Position numbers and translations under genes: made by a program. From Azospira oryzae (GTDB lineage Bacteria > Pseudomonadota > Gammaproteobacteria > Burkholderiales > Rhodocyclaceae): DNA of 64,000 nt. Below the pieces are notes generated by a model. It was given only the letters and a program-made list of their open reading frames with translations. It had not been told where the DNA came from and made no database searches. This document shows, piece by piece, positions 19,737 through 28,634 of the stretch. The stretch is from contig NZ_SHKM01000001.1 of assembly GCF_004217225.1 (NCBI RefSeq), positions 906,137 to 970,136 of the forward strand. The letters are read 5' to 3'. Numbering within the stretch: the stretch's first letter is position 1; every line of letters begins with the position of its first letter.

Positions 19737-21272
19737 TCAGGCCGCCTGCCTGCCGCCGCCCTTGGCGGCGTTGAGGCGCTTCAGGCGGAATTCCAGGCCG
19801 GCCCGCTGCCAGGCCTGGATTTCTTCGGCGAAGGCCGCCGCCGTCAGGGGATTGGCGGCCAGCCAGTCTGCCGGCAGTTCCAGGGTGGCGCCCTTGTCGC
19901 CCATGGCGATGCTGTAGGGCGGCCGCCCCTGGTCGCTGCGGGAGCGGTGGAAGAGTACGGCCAGGCGCAGGGAGAGGATCAGCAGCCAGTTCACGTCGCC
20001 CTTGGGCAGCACAGCCACCTTGTCCAGCTTGCCCCGGTGCCCCAGCACCAGCATGGCCAGGCGGGCCTGGTCCTTCTTGGAGAAGCCGGGCATGTCGGCG
20101 AAGGTGAGGATGTAGGCGCCGTGCTTGTGGTAGCCGTTGTGGGCGATGGAAATGCCGATCTCGTGCAGCTTGGCGGCCCAGCGCAGGAAATGCTCCGCAT
20201 TGTCCCGGTCCGTGCTGTCGCCGCCGCAGCCGCCCGCATCCAGGTGGCTGAAGATTTCCCCGGCGGTCTGCTCCACCCGCTGGGCCTGCCACAGATCCAC
20301 CTGGTAGCGGCGCATGAAGCTGGCCACGGTGGCGTCGCGCATGTCGTGGTGGTGGAAGCGGCCCAGCAGGTCGTAGAGCACCCCCAGGCGCAGGGCGCCG
20401 TCACCGTAGGTCATGTGCTCCAGCTGCAGGGTCTCGAAGATGGCGCCCATGATGGCGATGCCGCCGGAAAGCACCGGCGTGCGGTCGTTGCGCAGGCCTT
20501 CCAGGGGCATGGCCTCGGCGGAGCCGGCCTTGAGCAGGATGGCGCGCAGCTTCTGCAGGCCCTCCCGGGTGATGCCGGCGACGCCGCCCGGATTGAGGTT
20601 GTTCAGCTCCAGCACGTCGGCGATGGCCCGGGCCGTGCCGGAGGAGCCGACTGCCTCGTTCCAGCCCAGGCGCTGGTAGTCGTGGGCAATGGTCTGGATT
20701 TCCTTGCCCGCCGCCACTTCGGCTTCCCGCAGGCGCTTCTTGTCCACCTTGCCGTCGGGGAAGAAGCGCACCGTGTAGCTGACGCAGCCCATGTACAGGG
20801 ATTCCAGCAGCAGGGGCTCGGCGCCGCGGCCGATGATGAATTCGGTGGAGCCGCCGCCGATGTCGAAGACCAGGCGCTTGTGCTCCGCCGGCGGCAGGGA
20901 ATGGGCGGCACCGATGTAGATCAGGCGTGCCTCTTCGCGGCCGGCGATGATTTCGATGGGGAAGCCCAGGGCCTCCTCCAGCCGGGGCAGCAGTTCGGGA
21001 GCGTTCTTCGCCACCCGCAGGGTGTTGGTGGCCACCACCCGCACGGCGTCGGGGGCGAAACCCCGCAGGCGCTCGCCGAACAGGCGCAGGGCGGCGATGG
21101 CCCGATCCTGGGCGGCTTCGTTGAGGTATTTGTCGGGGGACAGGCCGGAAGCGAGCCGGACCGGCTCCTTGAGGGAATCCAGGGGATAGATCTGGTCGTC
21201 CACCACCCGCCCGACCTGCAGGCGGAAGCTGTTGGAGCCCAGATCGACGGCGGCAATCAATTCATAGCGCAT
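19737..21272 (-). CDS. ppx: Exopolyphosphatase
   Basis: 511 residues, close to E. coli Ppx (513). It releases terminal phosphate from inorganic polyphosphate, and the family also includes pppGpp phosphatases. The actin-like ATPase fold shows in AAVDLGSNSFRL (7-18) and in the second phosphate motif FDIGGGSTEFIIG. The C-terminal part has the HD-like region (KLHEIGISIAHNGYHKHGAYIL) found in full-length Ppx/GppA proteins. It is transcribed divergently from ppk1, and four bases upstream of the MlaE-type gene. Confidence 0.95.
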   Translation of the reverse strand: MRYELIAAVDLGSNSFRLQVGRVVDDQIYPLDSLKEPVRLASGLSPDKYLNEAAQDRAIAALRLFGERLRGFAPDAVRVVATNTLRVAKNAPELLPRLEEALGFPIEIIAGREEARLIYIGAAHSLPPAEHKRLVFDIGGGSTEFIIGRGAEPLLLESLYMGCVSYTVRFFPDGKVDKKRLREAEVAAGKEIQTIAHDYQRLGWNEAVGSSGTARAIADVLELNNLNPGGVAGITREGLQKLRAILLKAGSAEAMPLEGLRNDRTPVLSGGIAIMGAIFETLQLEHMTYGDGALRLGVLYDLLGRFHHHDMRDATVASFMRRYQVDLWQAQRVEQTAGEIFSHLDAGGCGGDSTDRDNAEHFLRWAAKLHEIGISIAHNGYHKHGAYILTFADMPGFSKKDQARLAMLVLGHRGKLDKVAVLPKGDVNWLLILSLRLAVLFHRSRSDQGRPPYSIAMGDKGATLELPADWLAANPLTAAAFAEEIQAWQRAGLEFRLKRLNAAKGGGRQAA

Positions 21273-21412
21273 GCAGCGGGCAGCCTTTTCAGTGGCTCTT
21301 GTTCTGTCGGAGAGCCGTCATTCTAGCACCCGCAATGTGGGCGTCTCGTGACAGCGACCCGGAGCGCCCCGCACGGCACCAACCGTGGGAAAGGGCGCAT
21401 ACTGGTCGTTTG

Positions 21413-21445
21413 CGGTCATATTCCCTTAACATTAACGTAACAAAA
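21413..21445. promoter_or_regulatory. Candidate Pho box between ppx and ppk1
   Basis: Three consecutive 11-bp units, CGGTCATATTC, CCTTAACATTA and ACGTAACAAAA, have the 7+4 periodicity of PhoB sites (CTGTCAT plus four A/T-rich bases). It is the only A/T-rich block in the 231-bp intergenic region. The match is degenerate, and only the first unit is close to consensus. Phosphate control of ppk/ppx is known in other bacteria. Confidence 0.45.
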
Positions 21446-21503
21446 TGGCGTTTGTCCGTAATCCGGCAATCACGCCACTCCCCTGCCCCGCGCCACCGCC
21501 GCC

Positions 21504-23612
21504 ATGAACCTGAACCGATCCCACATCTACCGCCGCTTCCCCCCGGAAAATTTCATCAACCGGGAACTGGGCCTGCTGGCCTTCAACCGCCGCGTCTTCG
21601 CCCAGGCCCAGGACGTCTCCATGCCGCTGCTGGAGCGCCTGCGCTACCTGTGCATCGTCTCCTCCAACCTGGACGAGTTCTTCGAGATCCGGGTCGCCGG
21701 CCTCAAGGAGCAGCTCAAGCTCGGCTCCAACACCCGCACCACCGACGGCAAGACGCCCCAGGAGGTGTACCGCCAGGTATCCGCCGAAGCCCACCGCCTG
21801 ATGCACGAGCAGTACGAGCTGCTCAACGCCGACGTGCTGCCGGCCCTGGAAAAGGAGGGTATCCAGTTCCTGCGCCGCACCCGCTGGACCGACGCCCAGC
21901 GCGAATGGGTGCGGGACTACTTCTTCCGCGAAGTGATGCCGGTGCTCACCCCCATCGGCCTGGACCCTTCCCACCCCTTCCCCCGGGTGCTCAACAAGAG
22001 CCTCAACTTCGCCGTGGAACTGGAGGGGCGCGACGCCTTCGGCCGCAACTCCGGCGCTGCCATCGTCCAGGCGCCCCGGGTGCTGCCCCGGGTCATCCGC
22101 CTGCCCCAGGAACTGAGCGAGGGCGAATACAGCTTCGTCTTCCTCTCCTCCATCCTCCATGCCTTCGTCGGCGAGCTGTTCGCCGGCATGAACGTGCTCG
22201 GCTGCTACCAGTTCCGCGTCACCCGCAATTCCGACCTGTTCGTGGACGAGGAAGAGGTGAAGAACCTGCGCACCAAGATCCAGGGCGAACTGCCGCAACG
22301 CCACTTCGGCGACGCGGTGCGCCTGGAGGTGGCGGACAACTGCTCGCCCACCATGAGCGAATTCCTCCTCGGCCAGTTCAACCTCTCGGAAAGCGACCTG
22401 TACCGGGTCAACGGCCCGGTGAACCTGGTGCGCCTGATGCAGATTCCCGACCAGGTGGACCGGCCCGACCTGAAGTTCGCCCCCTTCCCCCCGGGCATGC
22501 CCAAGACCCTGGAGAAGCGCACCAGCATCTTCGCCAGCATCCGCAAGAACGACATCCTGCTGCACCACCCCTACCAGAGCTTCACCCCGGTGATCGACCT
22601 GCTCAACCAGGCAGCCACGGACCCGGCGGTGGTGGCCATCAAGATGACCGTGTACCGCACCGGCACCGACTCGGTGCTGATGGAGTCCCTCATCCGCGCC
22701 GCCGAGAACGGCAAGGAAGTGACCGCCGTGGTGGAACTGATGGCCCGCTTCGACGAGGAGGCCAACATCAACTGGGCCACCAAGCTGGAAGAGGTGGGGG
22801 CCCACGTGGTGTACGGCGTGGTCGGCCACAAGACCCACGCCAAGATGATCATGATCGTGCGCCGGGAGGAGGATAAGTCCGGCCAGAGCCGCCTGCGCCG
22901 CTACGTGCACCTGGGCACCGGCAACTACCATCCGCGCACCGCCCGCCTGTACACCGACTTCGGCCTGCTCACCGCCGACGAGGAAATGGGCGCCGACGTG
23001 AACGAGGTCTTCAAGCAGCTCACCGGCCTGGGCCGGGCCCAGGCCCTGCACCACCTGTGGCAGGCGCCCTTCACCCTGCACTCCAACATCATCGCCGCCA
23101 TCCGCCAGGAGACGGAGAACGCCAAGGCCGGCCTGCCCGCCACCATCATCGCCAAGATGAACTCCCTGCTGGAGCCGGAAACCATCATGGCCCTCTACGA
23201 AGCCTCCCAGGCCGGGGTCAAGATCGACCTCGTGGTGCGCGGCGTCTGCGCCCTGCGCCCCGGGGTGCCGGGGCTGTCGGAGAACATCCGGGTGCGCTCC
23301 ATCATCGGCCGCTTCCTGGAGCACCACCGCATCTTCTACTTCCACGCCGGCGGCGCCGAGAACGTCTATCTCTCCTCCGCCGACTGGATGGAGCGCAACT
23401 TCTTCCGCCGCATCGAGCTGTGCTTCCCGGTGCTGGACCCGAAGCTGAAAAAGCGGGTCATCAGCGAAGGCCTGCGTCCCTATCTGGTGGACAACCAGCA
23501 GGCCTGGGAGATGGACGGTTCCAGCGGCACCTACACGCGCAAGAAGAACGCCCGGGCCAAGCCCCGCTGCGCCCAGAGCGAACTGCTGCACGGGCTTTCC
23601 AGCGGGGTCTGA
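21504..23612 (+). CDS. ppk1: Polyphosphate kinase 1
   Basis: 702-residue enzyme that makes inorganic polyphosphate from ATP reversibly. All four PPK1 domains are recognisable. The N-terminal domain starts with NFINRELGLLAFNRRVFAQA. The catalytic C1 domain contains VGHKTHAKMIMIVRRE, whose second His is the expected phospho-enzyme residue, followed by RRYVHLGTGNYHP. The C2 domain carries VRGVCALRPGVPG and SADWMERNFFRRIE. Length is normal (about 690-720). It is divergent from ppx, so synthesis and breakdown of polyphosphate share one control region. Confidence 0.96.
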   Translation: MNLNRSHIYRRFPPENFINRELGLLAFNRRVFAQAQDVSMPLLERLRYLCIVSSNLDEFFEIRVAGLKEQLKLGSNTRTTDGKTPQEVYRQVSAEAHRLMHEQYELLNADVLPALEKEGIQFLRRTRWTDAQREWVRDYFFREVMPVLTPIGLDPSHPFPRVLNKSLNFAVELEGRDAFGRNSGAAIVQAPRVLPRVIRLPQELSEGEYSFVFLSSILHAFVGELFAGMNVLGCYQFRVTRNSDLFVDEEEVKNLRTKIQGELPQRHFGDAVRLEVADNCSPTMSEFLLGQFNLSESDLYRVNGPVNLVRLMQIPDQVDRPDLKFAPFPPGMPKTLEKRTSIFASIRKNDILLHHPYQSFTPVIDLLNQAATDPAVVAIKMTVYRTGTDSVLMESLIRAAENGKEVTAVVELMARFDEEANINWATKLEEVGAHVVYGVVGHKTHAKMIMIVRREEDKSGQSRLRRYVHLGTGNYHPRTARLYTDFGLLTADEEMGADVNEVFKQLTGLGRAQALHHLWQAPFTLHSNIIAAIRQETENAKAGLPATIIAKMNSLLEPETIMALYEASQAGVKIDLVVRGVCALRPGVPGLSENIRVRSIIGRFLEHHRIFYFHAGGAENVYLSSADWMERNFFRRIELCFPVLDPKLKKRVISEGLRPYLVDNQQAWEMDGSSGTYTRKKNARAKPRCAQSELLHGLSSGV

Positions 23613-23628
23613 GCCGTCACACCACCCC

Positions 23629-23700
23629 TGCCAGGAAGTAGAAGGGACGCCACTTTCCAGCCACTGCCGGCCGGTAACGGCGTCCCTTCTGCCTTCCAGG
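23629..23700. repeat. Palindromic intergenic repeat, copy B
   Basis: Core arms AGAAGGGACGCC (23640-23651) and GGCGTCCCTTCT (23679-23690), with imperfect outer pairing (CCAGGAAG against CTTCCAGG). Same core as the copies at 1,450 and 63,754. It lies 16 bp after the ppk1 stop codon. Confidence 0.75.
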
Positions 23701-23844
23701 GCAGCACCATGGAGCGACGCTGCGCCATCTTTTCCCGTTCCGGACTTGCGCTGCCGCGCCGGGGGAACGAAGCTGTGACTTTCCTTGCCTCACCCTGGGC
23801 AAACGCCCCATCCACCGTTGCACCGAACTCAAGGAGAAGAGCAA

Positions 23845-24411
23845 ATGAGCACCGCCACTCCGCTGCGCCTCGTCACCCTGGTCGGCAGCCTGCGCCAGGC
23901 TTCCTATAACCGCATGGTCGCCAACACCCTGCCGGAACTGGCCCCGGCCGGCGTCGGCATCAACACCCTGCCCGCCCTGCACGACATTCCCCTCTACGAC
24001 GGCGACGTCGAGGCCAAGGGCATTCCCCCGGCCGTGACTGCCCTGGCCGAAGCCATCCGGACCGCCGACGGCCTCATCATCGTCACCCCCGAATACAACT
24101 ACTCCGTGCCCGGAGTGCTGAAGAACGCCATCGACTGGCTCTCCCGGGTGCCCAACCAGCCCTTCGCCGGCAAGCCCGTGCTGCTGCAGTCAGCCTCCAT
24201 GGGCCCCTTCGGCGGCGCCCGGGCCCAGTACCACCTGCGCCAGGTGCTGATCTATCTCAACCCGCGGGTCTTCAACGTGCCCGAGGTGATGGTGGGCGGC
24301 GTGCAGAACAAGGTGGATGCCGCCGCCGGCAAGCTCAACGACGCCAGCACCCGGGACCACATCGCCGGCCAGCTGGCCAGATTCGCCGACTTCATCCGCG
24401 CCGGCGCCTGA
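23845..24411 (+). CDS. NADPH-dependent FMN reductase family protein
   Basis: 188-residue flavodoxin-like protein of the ChrR/YieF/SsuE group. The FMN phosphate-binding loop is LVGSLRQASYNRMVANTL near the N-terminus. The second signature is TPEYNYSVPGVLKNAIDWLSR. Relatives reduce quinones, chromate or azo dyes using NAD(P)H, and a protective quinone reductase is a reasonable guess. The ATG at 23845 follows AAGGAGA by seven bases. An earlier in-frame start has no such site. An intrinsic terminator follows. Confidence 0.88.
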   Translation: MSTATPLRLVTLVGSLRQASYNRMVANTLPELAPAGVGINTLPALHDIPLYDGDVEAKGIPPAVTALAEAIRTADGLIIVTPEYNYSVPGVLKNAIDWLSRVPNQPFAGKPVLLQSASMGPFGGARAQYHLRQVLIYLNPRVFNVPEVMVGGVQNKVDAAAGKLNDASTRDHIAGQLARFADFIRAGA

Positions 24412-24434
24412 GCGGGCAGTCGGCGGCACCAACG

Positions 24435-24462
24435 AAAACGCCCTCCGAGGAGGGCGTTTTTT
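24435..24462 (+). terminator. Intrinsic terminator after FMN reductase gene
   Basis: Stem AAAACGCCCTCC/GGAGGGCGTTTT with a tight loop and a T-run. Because it also has A-residues on the left it may work for the convergent relA transcript too. Confidence 0.85.
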
Positions 24463-24500
24463 CTTGCCGCCGGGACGAGCGGCCGGGGGATTGGCGGACG

Positions 24501-26723
24501 TCAGCCGCGCCGCGCCCCCACCACGCCCTGGACCTCGTGGATCAGCTTCAGGGTACGGGTCAGCTGGGGCAGGTTGAGAATTTCCACGGTGAAGCCCATG
24601 TGGGCCTGGCCCTGCTTGGAGAGGGTCTGCACGCCGATGACGTTGATCTTCTCCCGGGCGAAGACGTCGGAGATGTCCCGCAGCAGGCCCTGGCGGTCGT
24701 GGGCGTCCACCGTGATGTCCACCGGGAAGATGCCGTGGGGATGGCCGCCCCACTCGGTCTCGATCACCCGCTCCGGGTGCAGGGCCTGGAGGTTGGCAAA
24801 GTCCGGGCAGTCGGCCCGGTGGATGGAGACGCCCTTGCCCCGGGTGACGAAGCCCTGGATCGGGTCCGGCGGCGCCGGCTTGCAGCAGCGGGCCAGCTGG
24901 GTCAATAGCTTGTCCACGCCGACGATGAGAATGCCCCGGTCGCCGGCGCCCTCCCCTTCGGCCGGCTTGGGCCGGCGCACCGGCATGGGCTCGGCACCCC
25001 GCTCGTCCACCGGCGGCTCGGTGCCACGCACGGCAGCCTGGAACAGGCGCAGATTGAGTTCGTTGCGGGCGGCGGCGATGTAGAGATCGTCCGCCTTGGC
25101 GTAGCCCAGCTTGCCCGCCAGTTCTTCGAGGTTGGTGCCGCCGCCGCCGACCCGCTGGATTTCCTTGGCCACGATGCCCCGGCCTTCGGCCAGGGATTCT
25201 TCCAGGGCCAGGTTGGAGAACCAGGCCCGGGCCTTGGTCCGTGCCGTCTTGGTGGCGATGTAGCCGAGGGAGGGATTGAGCCAGTCCCGGGAGGGGCCGC
25301 CCTGCTTGGCGGCGACGATCTCCACCCGCTGCCCGGTCTTCAGGGCCGTGTCCAGGGGCACCAGGGCCCCGTCCACCTTGGCGCCGCGGCAGCGGTGGCC
25401 CAGGTCGGTGTGCAGGCGGTAGGCGAAGTCCACCGGGGTGGCGCCCTGCGGCAGGTCCACCACCTTGCCCTGGGGCGTCATGACGTAGATGGTCTCGTCC
25501 AGGGCGGCCTGCTTGTAGTGGTTCACCCAGTCGGAGGAGTCGGAGACTTCGTCCTTCCAGGTCAGCAGCTGGCGCAGCCAGGCGATCTTGTCGTCGTAGT
25601 TGTCCTCGGAGCTGTGCTTGGTGCCTTCCTTGTAGCGCCAGTGGGCGGCCACGCCCAGCTCGGCGTGGCGGTGCATTTCCCAGGTGCGGATCTGCACTTC
25701 CAGGCTGCGCCCGTCGGGGCAGCGCACGGCGGTGTGCAGGGAGCGGTAGTTGTTGCCCTTGGGATTGGAGATGTAGTCGTCGAATTCCTTGGGGATCGGC
25801 GTCCAGATGTTGTGCACGATGCCCAGCACCGTGTAGCAGTCCTTGACCTCGTCCACGATGACGCGCAGGGCCCGGATGTCGTAAACCTCGGAGAAATCCA
25901 CGCCCTTCTTGCGCATCTTGTTCCAGATGGAATAGATGTGCTTGGGCCGGCCGTAGATTTCCGCCTTGTGGATGCCCACCGCCGCCAGTTCGGACTTGAC
26001 CCGGTCCACCGCGTCAATGATGAACTGCTCCCGCTCCAGACGCTTCTCGTCGAGCATCTTGGCGATTTTCTTGTAGGTGTCCGGGTGGATGAAGCGGAAG
26101 GAGAGGTCCTCCAGCTCCCACTTCAGCTCCCACACCCCCAGGCGGTTGGCCAGGGGCGAATACAGTTCCAGGGTTTCCCGGGCCACGTGCACCCGCAGGT
26201 CGTCCGGCTCGGCGGCGTAGTAGCGCAGGGTCTGGGTACGGGAGGCGAGGCGCAGCAGCACCACCCGGATGTCTTCCACCATGGCCAGGAACATCTTGCG
26301 CAGGACTTCCACCTGGGCCTTCATTTCCTGGGGATTCTGGGTGGTGTCGGCGACGAAGCCGCGGGAGATGGGGCGCAGCCGGTTGAGGCGGGAGATGCCG
26401 CCCACCAGGTGGGCGACGCCGCCGCCGAAGCGTTCGTTGAGGGTTTCCAGGCCCTTCTCGTCGTAGGTGGCCACGGCGAAGAGCAGGGCCGCAGCGCGGG
26501 AGTCCGCGTCCAGCTTCAGGCCGGCGATGATGAGGGCCATCCCCAGGGCGTGGGAGAGGATGCCCTCGCCGCTGCCCAGGGTGTTGTCGCCATAGGCGTC
26601 ACGGGCGAAGAGGGCCGCCTCCCGGATAAAGGCCGTCTCGTTTTCGGAGAGACCATCGGTGAGGGTCAGGAGGGACTGTTCGAAGTCGCTCTGGGCGGCG
26701 ACGGAATGGACGACGGAAACCAT
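24501..26723 (-). CDS. relA: (p)ppGpp synthetase, RelA type
   Basis: 740 residues with the long RelA/SpoT architecture: degenerate HD region, synthetase, TGS, helical/zinc-finger region and ACT. The hydrolase HD signature is absent where SpoT has it (the segment reads LSHALGMALIIAGLKLDADS). The synthetase domain shows PKEFDDYISNP, an EXDD-type motif typical of monofunctional RelA rather than the RXKD of SpoT, then RSLHTAV and HAELGVAAHWRYKEG. TGS begins near YVMTPQGKVVDLPQG. The C-terminal ACT domain ends GVVGARRG. The start ATG lies only seven bases after a perfect TATAAT box. Confidence 0.94.
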   Translation of the reverse strand: MVSVVHSVAAQSDFEQSLLTLTDGLSENETAFIREAALFARDAYGDNTLGSGEGILSHALGMALIIAGLKLDADSRAAALLFAVATYDEKGLETLNERFGGGVAHLVGGISRLNRLRPISRGFVADTTQNPQEMKAQVEVLRKMFLAMVEDIRVVLLRLASRTQTLRYYAAEPDDLRVHVARETLELYSPLANRLGVWELKWELEDLSFRFIHPDTYKKIAKMLDEKRLEREQFIIDAVDRVKSELAAVGIHKAEIYGRPKHIYSIWNKMRKKGVDFSEVYDIRALRVIVDEVKDCYTVLGIVHNIWTPIPKEFDDYISNPKGNNYRSLHTAVRCPDGRSLEVQIRTWEMHRHAELGVAAHWRYKEGTKHSSEDNYDDKIAWLRQLLTWKDEVSDSSDWVNHYKQAALDETIYVMTPQGKVVDLPQGATPVDFAYRLHTDLGHRCRGAKVDGALVPLDTALKTGQRVEIVAAKQGGPSRDWLNPSLGYIATKTARTKARAWFSNLALEESLAEGRGIVAKEIQRVGGGGTNLEELAGKLGYAKADDLYIAAARNELNLRLFQAAVRGTEPPVDERGAEPMPVRRPKPAEGEGAGDRGILIVGVDKLLTQLARCCKPAPPDPIQGFVTRGKGVSIHRADCPDFANLQALHPERVIETEWGGHPHGIFPVDITVDAHDRQGLLRDISDVFAREKINVIGVQTLSKQGQAHMGFTVEILNLPQLTRTLKLIHEVQGVVGARRG

Positions 26724-26730
26724 GGCGCGG

Positions 26731-26736
26731 ATTATA
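26731..26736 (-). promoter_or_regulatory. -10 element of relA (TATAAT)
   Basis: Perfect consensus -10 on the minus strand, ending seven bases before the relA ATG. Transcription would start at or next to the start codon, implying a leaderless mRNA. No good -35 is visible at 17 bp. Confidence 0.5.
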
Positions 26737-26907
26737 CGCCCCTGGCGGCAAATACGCCGGGACCCGCGCCGGGCCGCCTCCCGGGGCCGGCAGTGCCGCC
26801 AACCCAGGCCCGCCGCGGCCCCGGGCACTGGCCCGCCGTTGGGGCATAATCCACGCTCCAGCCAAAGACAAAGGCCGCGCCCCCAGGTAGCGGCCGGACA
26901 GAGAGAC

Positions 26908-27834
26908 ATGAACCCCAACACACCCCTTTACCGGCATCCCTACCTGCTGCTGACCCTGACCGCCCTCTTCTGGTCCGGCAACATGGTCCTGGGCCGCGGC
27001 ATCCGCGCCGACGTGCCGCCCATCGCCCTGGCTTTCTGGCGCTGGGTCATCGCCCTGGCCCTGATCGCGCCCCTGGCCCTGCCCCACCTGAAGGAACAGT
27101 GGCCCCTGCTGAAAAAGGGCTGGAAGCCGGTGCTGCTGCTGGGCATCCTCGGCGTCGGCTGCTACAACACCTTCGCCTACGTGGCCCTGCAGTACACCGC
27201 CGCCACCAACGCGGTGCTGCTCAACTCCTTCATTCCCATCGTCACCATCGCCCTCTCCTGGCTGTTCCTGGGCAAGCGCCTCAAACCCATCGAAGCGGTG
27301 GGCGTGGCCATTTCCTTCCTCGGCGCCACCACCATCATCGCCCGGGGCGACCTGGCGGTGCTGCTGGGCCTTTCCCTCAACCTGGGGGACGTGTGGATGC
27401 TGGGGGCAGTGCTGACCTGGGCCATCTACACCGTAGGTCTGCAGTGGCGCCCGGCCGGGGTGCATCCCATGCTCATGCTGGGCGCCCTGACCCTGGTGGG
27501 GGTGCTGGCCCTGGCGCCCATCTACGCCCACGAGCTGGGGGCCTTCGGCGGCCCGGCCCGGCACATCAACCTGCACTGGGGCTCCCTGGCCGGCATCGCC
27601 TACGTCGGCGTCCTGCCCAGCTTCGTCGGCTACATCTTCTACAACCGGGGCGTGGCCGAGGTGGGGGCCAACAAGGCCAGCCTCTTCATCCACCTCATGC
27701 CGGTCTTCGGCACCCTGCTCTCCGCCCTCTTCCTGGGCGAACTGCCCCACCTCTACCACTTCGTCGGCATCGGCCTCATTTTCAGCGGCATCTACCTGAC
27801 CATGGCCCGCCTGCCCCGTCTCAAGGGCGCCTGA
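26908..27834 (+). CDS. EamA/DMT-family transporter
   Basis: 308-residue protein with ten predicted helices in two EamA repeats. It starts at RHPYLLLTLTALFWSGNMVL, the standard first helix of RhaT/YdcZ-like exporters. NAVLLNSFIPIVTIALSWL is the end of repeat one, and KASLFIHLMPVFGTLLSALF that of repeat two. The substrate is unknown. It overlaps the mtfA-like gene by one base (TGATG), so the two are translationally coupled. It runs divergently from relA. Confidence 0.88.
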   Translation: MNPNTPLYRHPYLLLTLTALFWSGNMVLGRGIRADVPPIALAFWRWVIALALIAPLALPHLKEQWPLLKKGWKPVLLLGILGVGCYNTFAYVALQYTAATNAVLLNSFIPIVTIALSWLFLGKRLKPIEAVGVAISFLGATTIIARGDLAVLLGLSLNLGDVWMLGAVLTWAIYTVGLQWRPAGVHPMLMLGALTLVGVLALAPIYAHELGAFGGPARHINLHWGSLAGIAYVGVLPSFVGYIFYNRGVAEVGANKASLFIHLMPVFGTLLSALFLGELPHLYHFVGIGLIFSGIYLTMARLPRLKGA

Positions 27835-28634
27835 TGGGCTGGCTCGACCGACTGCTGGGACGCCGCCGGCCCCGCCCCATTCCGCCGCCCCTGTGGCAGC
27901 AGACCGTGGCCCGCCTGCCCTTTCTGCAATGGCTTCCGGCGGCGGACCTGGCGCGCCTGCAGAGCCTCAGCGAAGCCTTCCTGGCGGCCAAGCAGTTTTC
28001 CGGCGCCGCCGGCCTGGAGGTGGACGATGCCATGGGCGTGCACATCGCCGCCCAGGGCTGCCTGCCCATCCTCAACCTGGGCCTGGAGTGGTACGACGAC
28101 TGGGTCGAGATCATCGTCTATCCGGACGAGTTCGTGGTGCCCCGCCAGGAGATGGACCCGGACGGGGTGGTGCACGAATACGACGAGGTGGCGGCGGGCC
28201 AGGCCTGGGACGGCGGCCCCCTGATTCTCTCCTGGCAGGACAGCCAGATGGCGGGGGACGGCTACAACGTGGTGATCCACGAATTCGCCCACAAGCTGGA
28301 CATGATCAACGGCGCCCCGGACGGCCTGCCGCCCCTGCATCCGGGCATGGACCGGGAAGCCTGGGTGGCCGCCCTGGACGGGGCCTACGACGATTTCCTG
28401 GCCCGGGTGGAGCGGGCCGAAGCCAGGGGCGAAGAAGCCCTCGAGCAGTTGCCCATCGACCCCTACGGCGCCGAGCATCCGGGGGAGTTCTTCGCCGTGG
28501 TTTCGGAGAGCTTCTTCGAACAGCCCCAGGTAGTCGCCGCCGAGTATCCGGCCCTCTACGCCCAGCTGGCCCTGTTCTACCGCCAGGATCCCCTGGCCCG
28601 GGCTCAGGCCGCCGGTTCCAGCCGCTCCAGGTAG
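27834..28634 (+). CDS. mtfA: Zinc metallopeptidase, MtfA (M90) family
   Basis: 266 residues, matching E. coli MtfA (265). The zinc-binding motif is VVIHEFAHKLDM, with both histidines and the catalytic glutamate present. The downstream glutamates are in GEFFAVVSESFFE, and the PYGAEHPGEF segment is typical of the family. E. coli MtfA binds the repressor Mlc and has aminopeptidase activity. Whether that applies here is unknown. The start is set by the TGATG overlap with the transporter gene. The 3' end overlaps the convergent hydrolase gene by 31 bp. Confidence 0.92.
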   Translation: MGWLDRLLGRRRPRPIPPPLWQQTVARLPFLQWLPAADLARLQSLSEAFLAAKQFSGAAGLEVDDAMGVHIAAQGCLPILNLGLEWYDDWVEIIVYPDEFVVPRQEMDPDGVVHEYDEVAAGQAWDGGPLILSWQDSQMAGDGYNVVIHEFAHKLDMINGAPDGLPPLHPGMDREAWVAALDGAYDDFLARVERAEARGEEALEQLPIDPYGAEHPGEFFAVVSESFFEQPQVVAAEYPALYAQLALFYRQDPLARAQAAGSSRSR

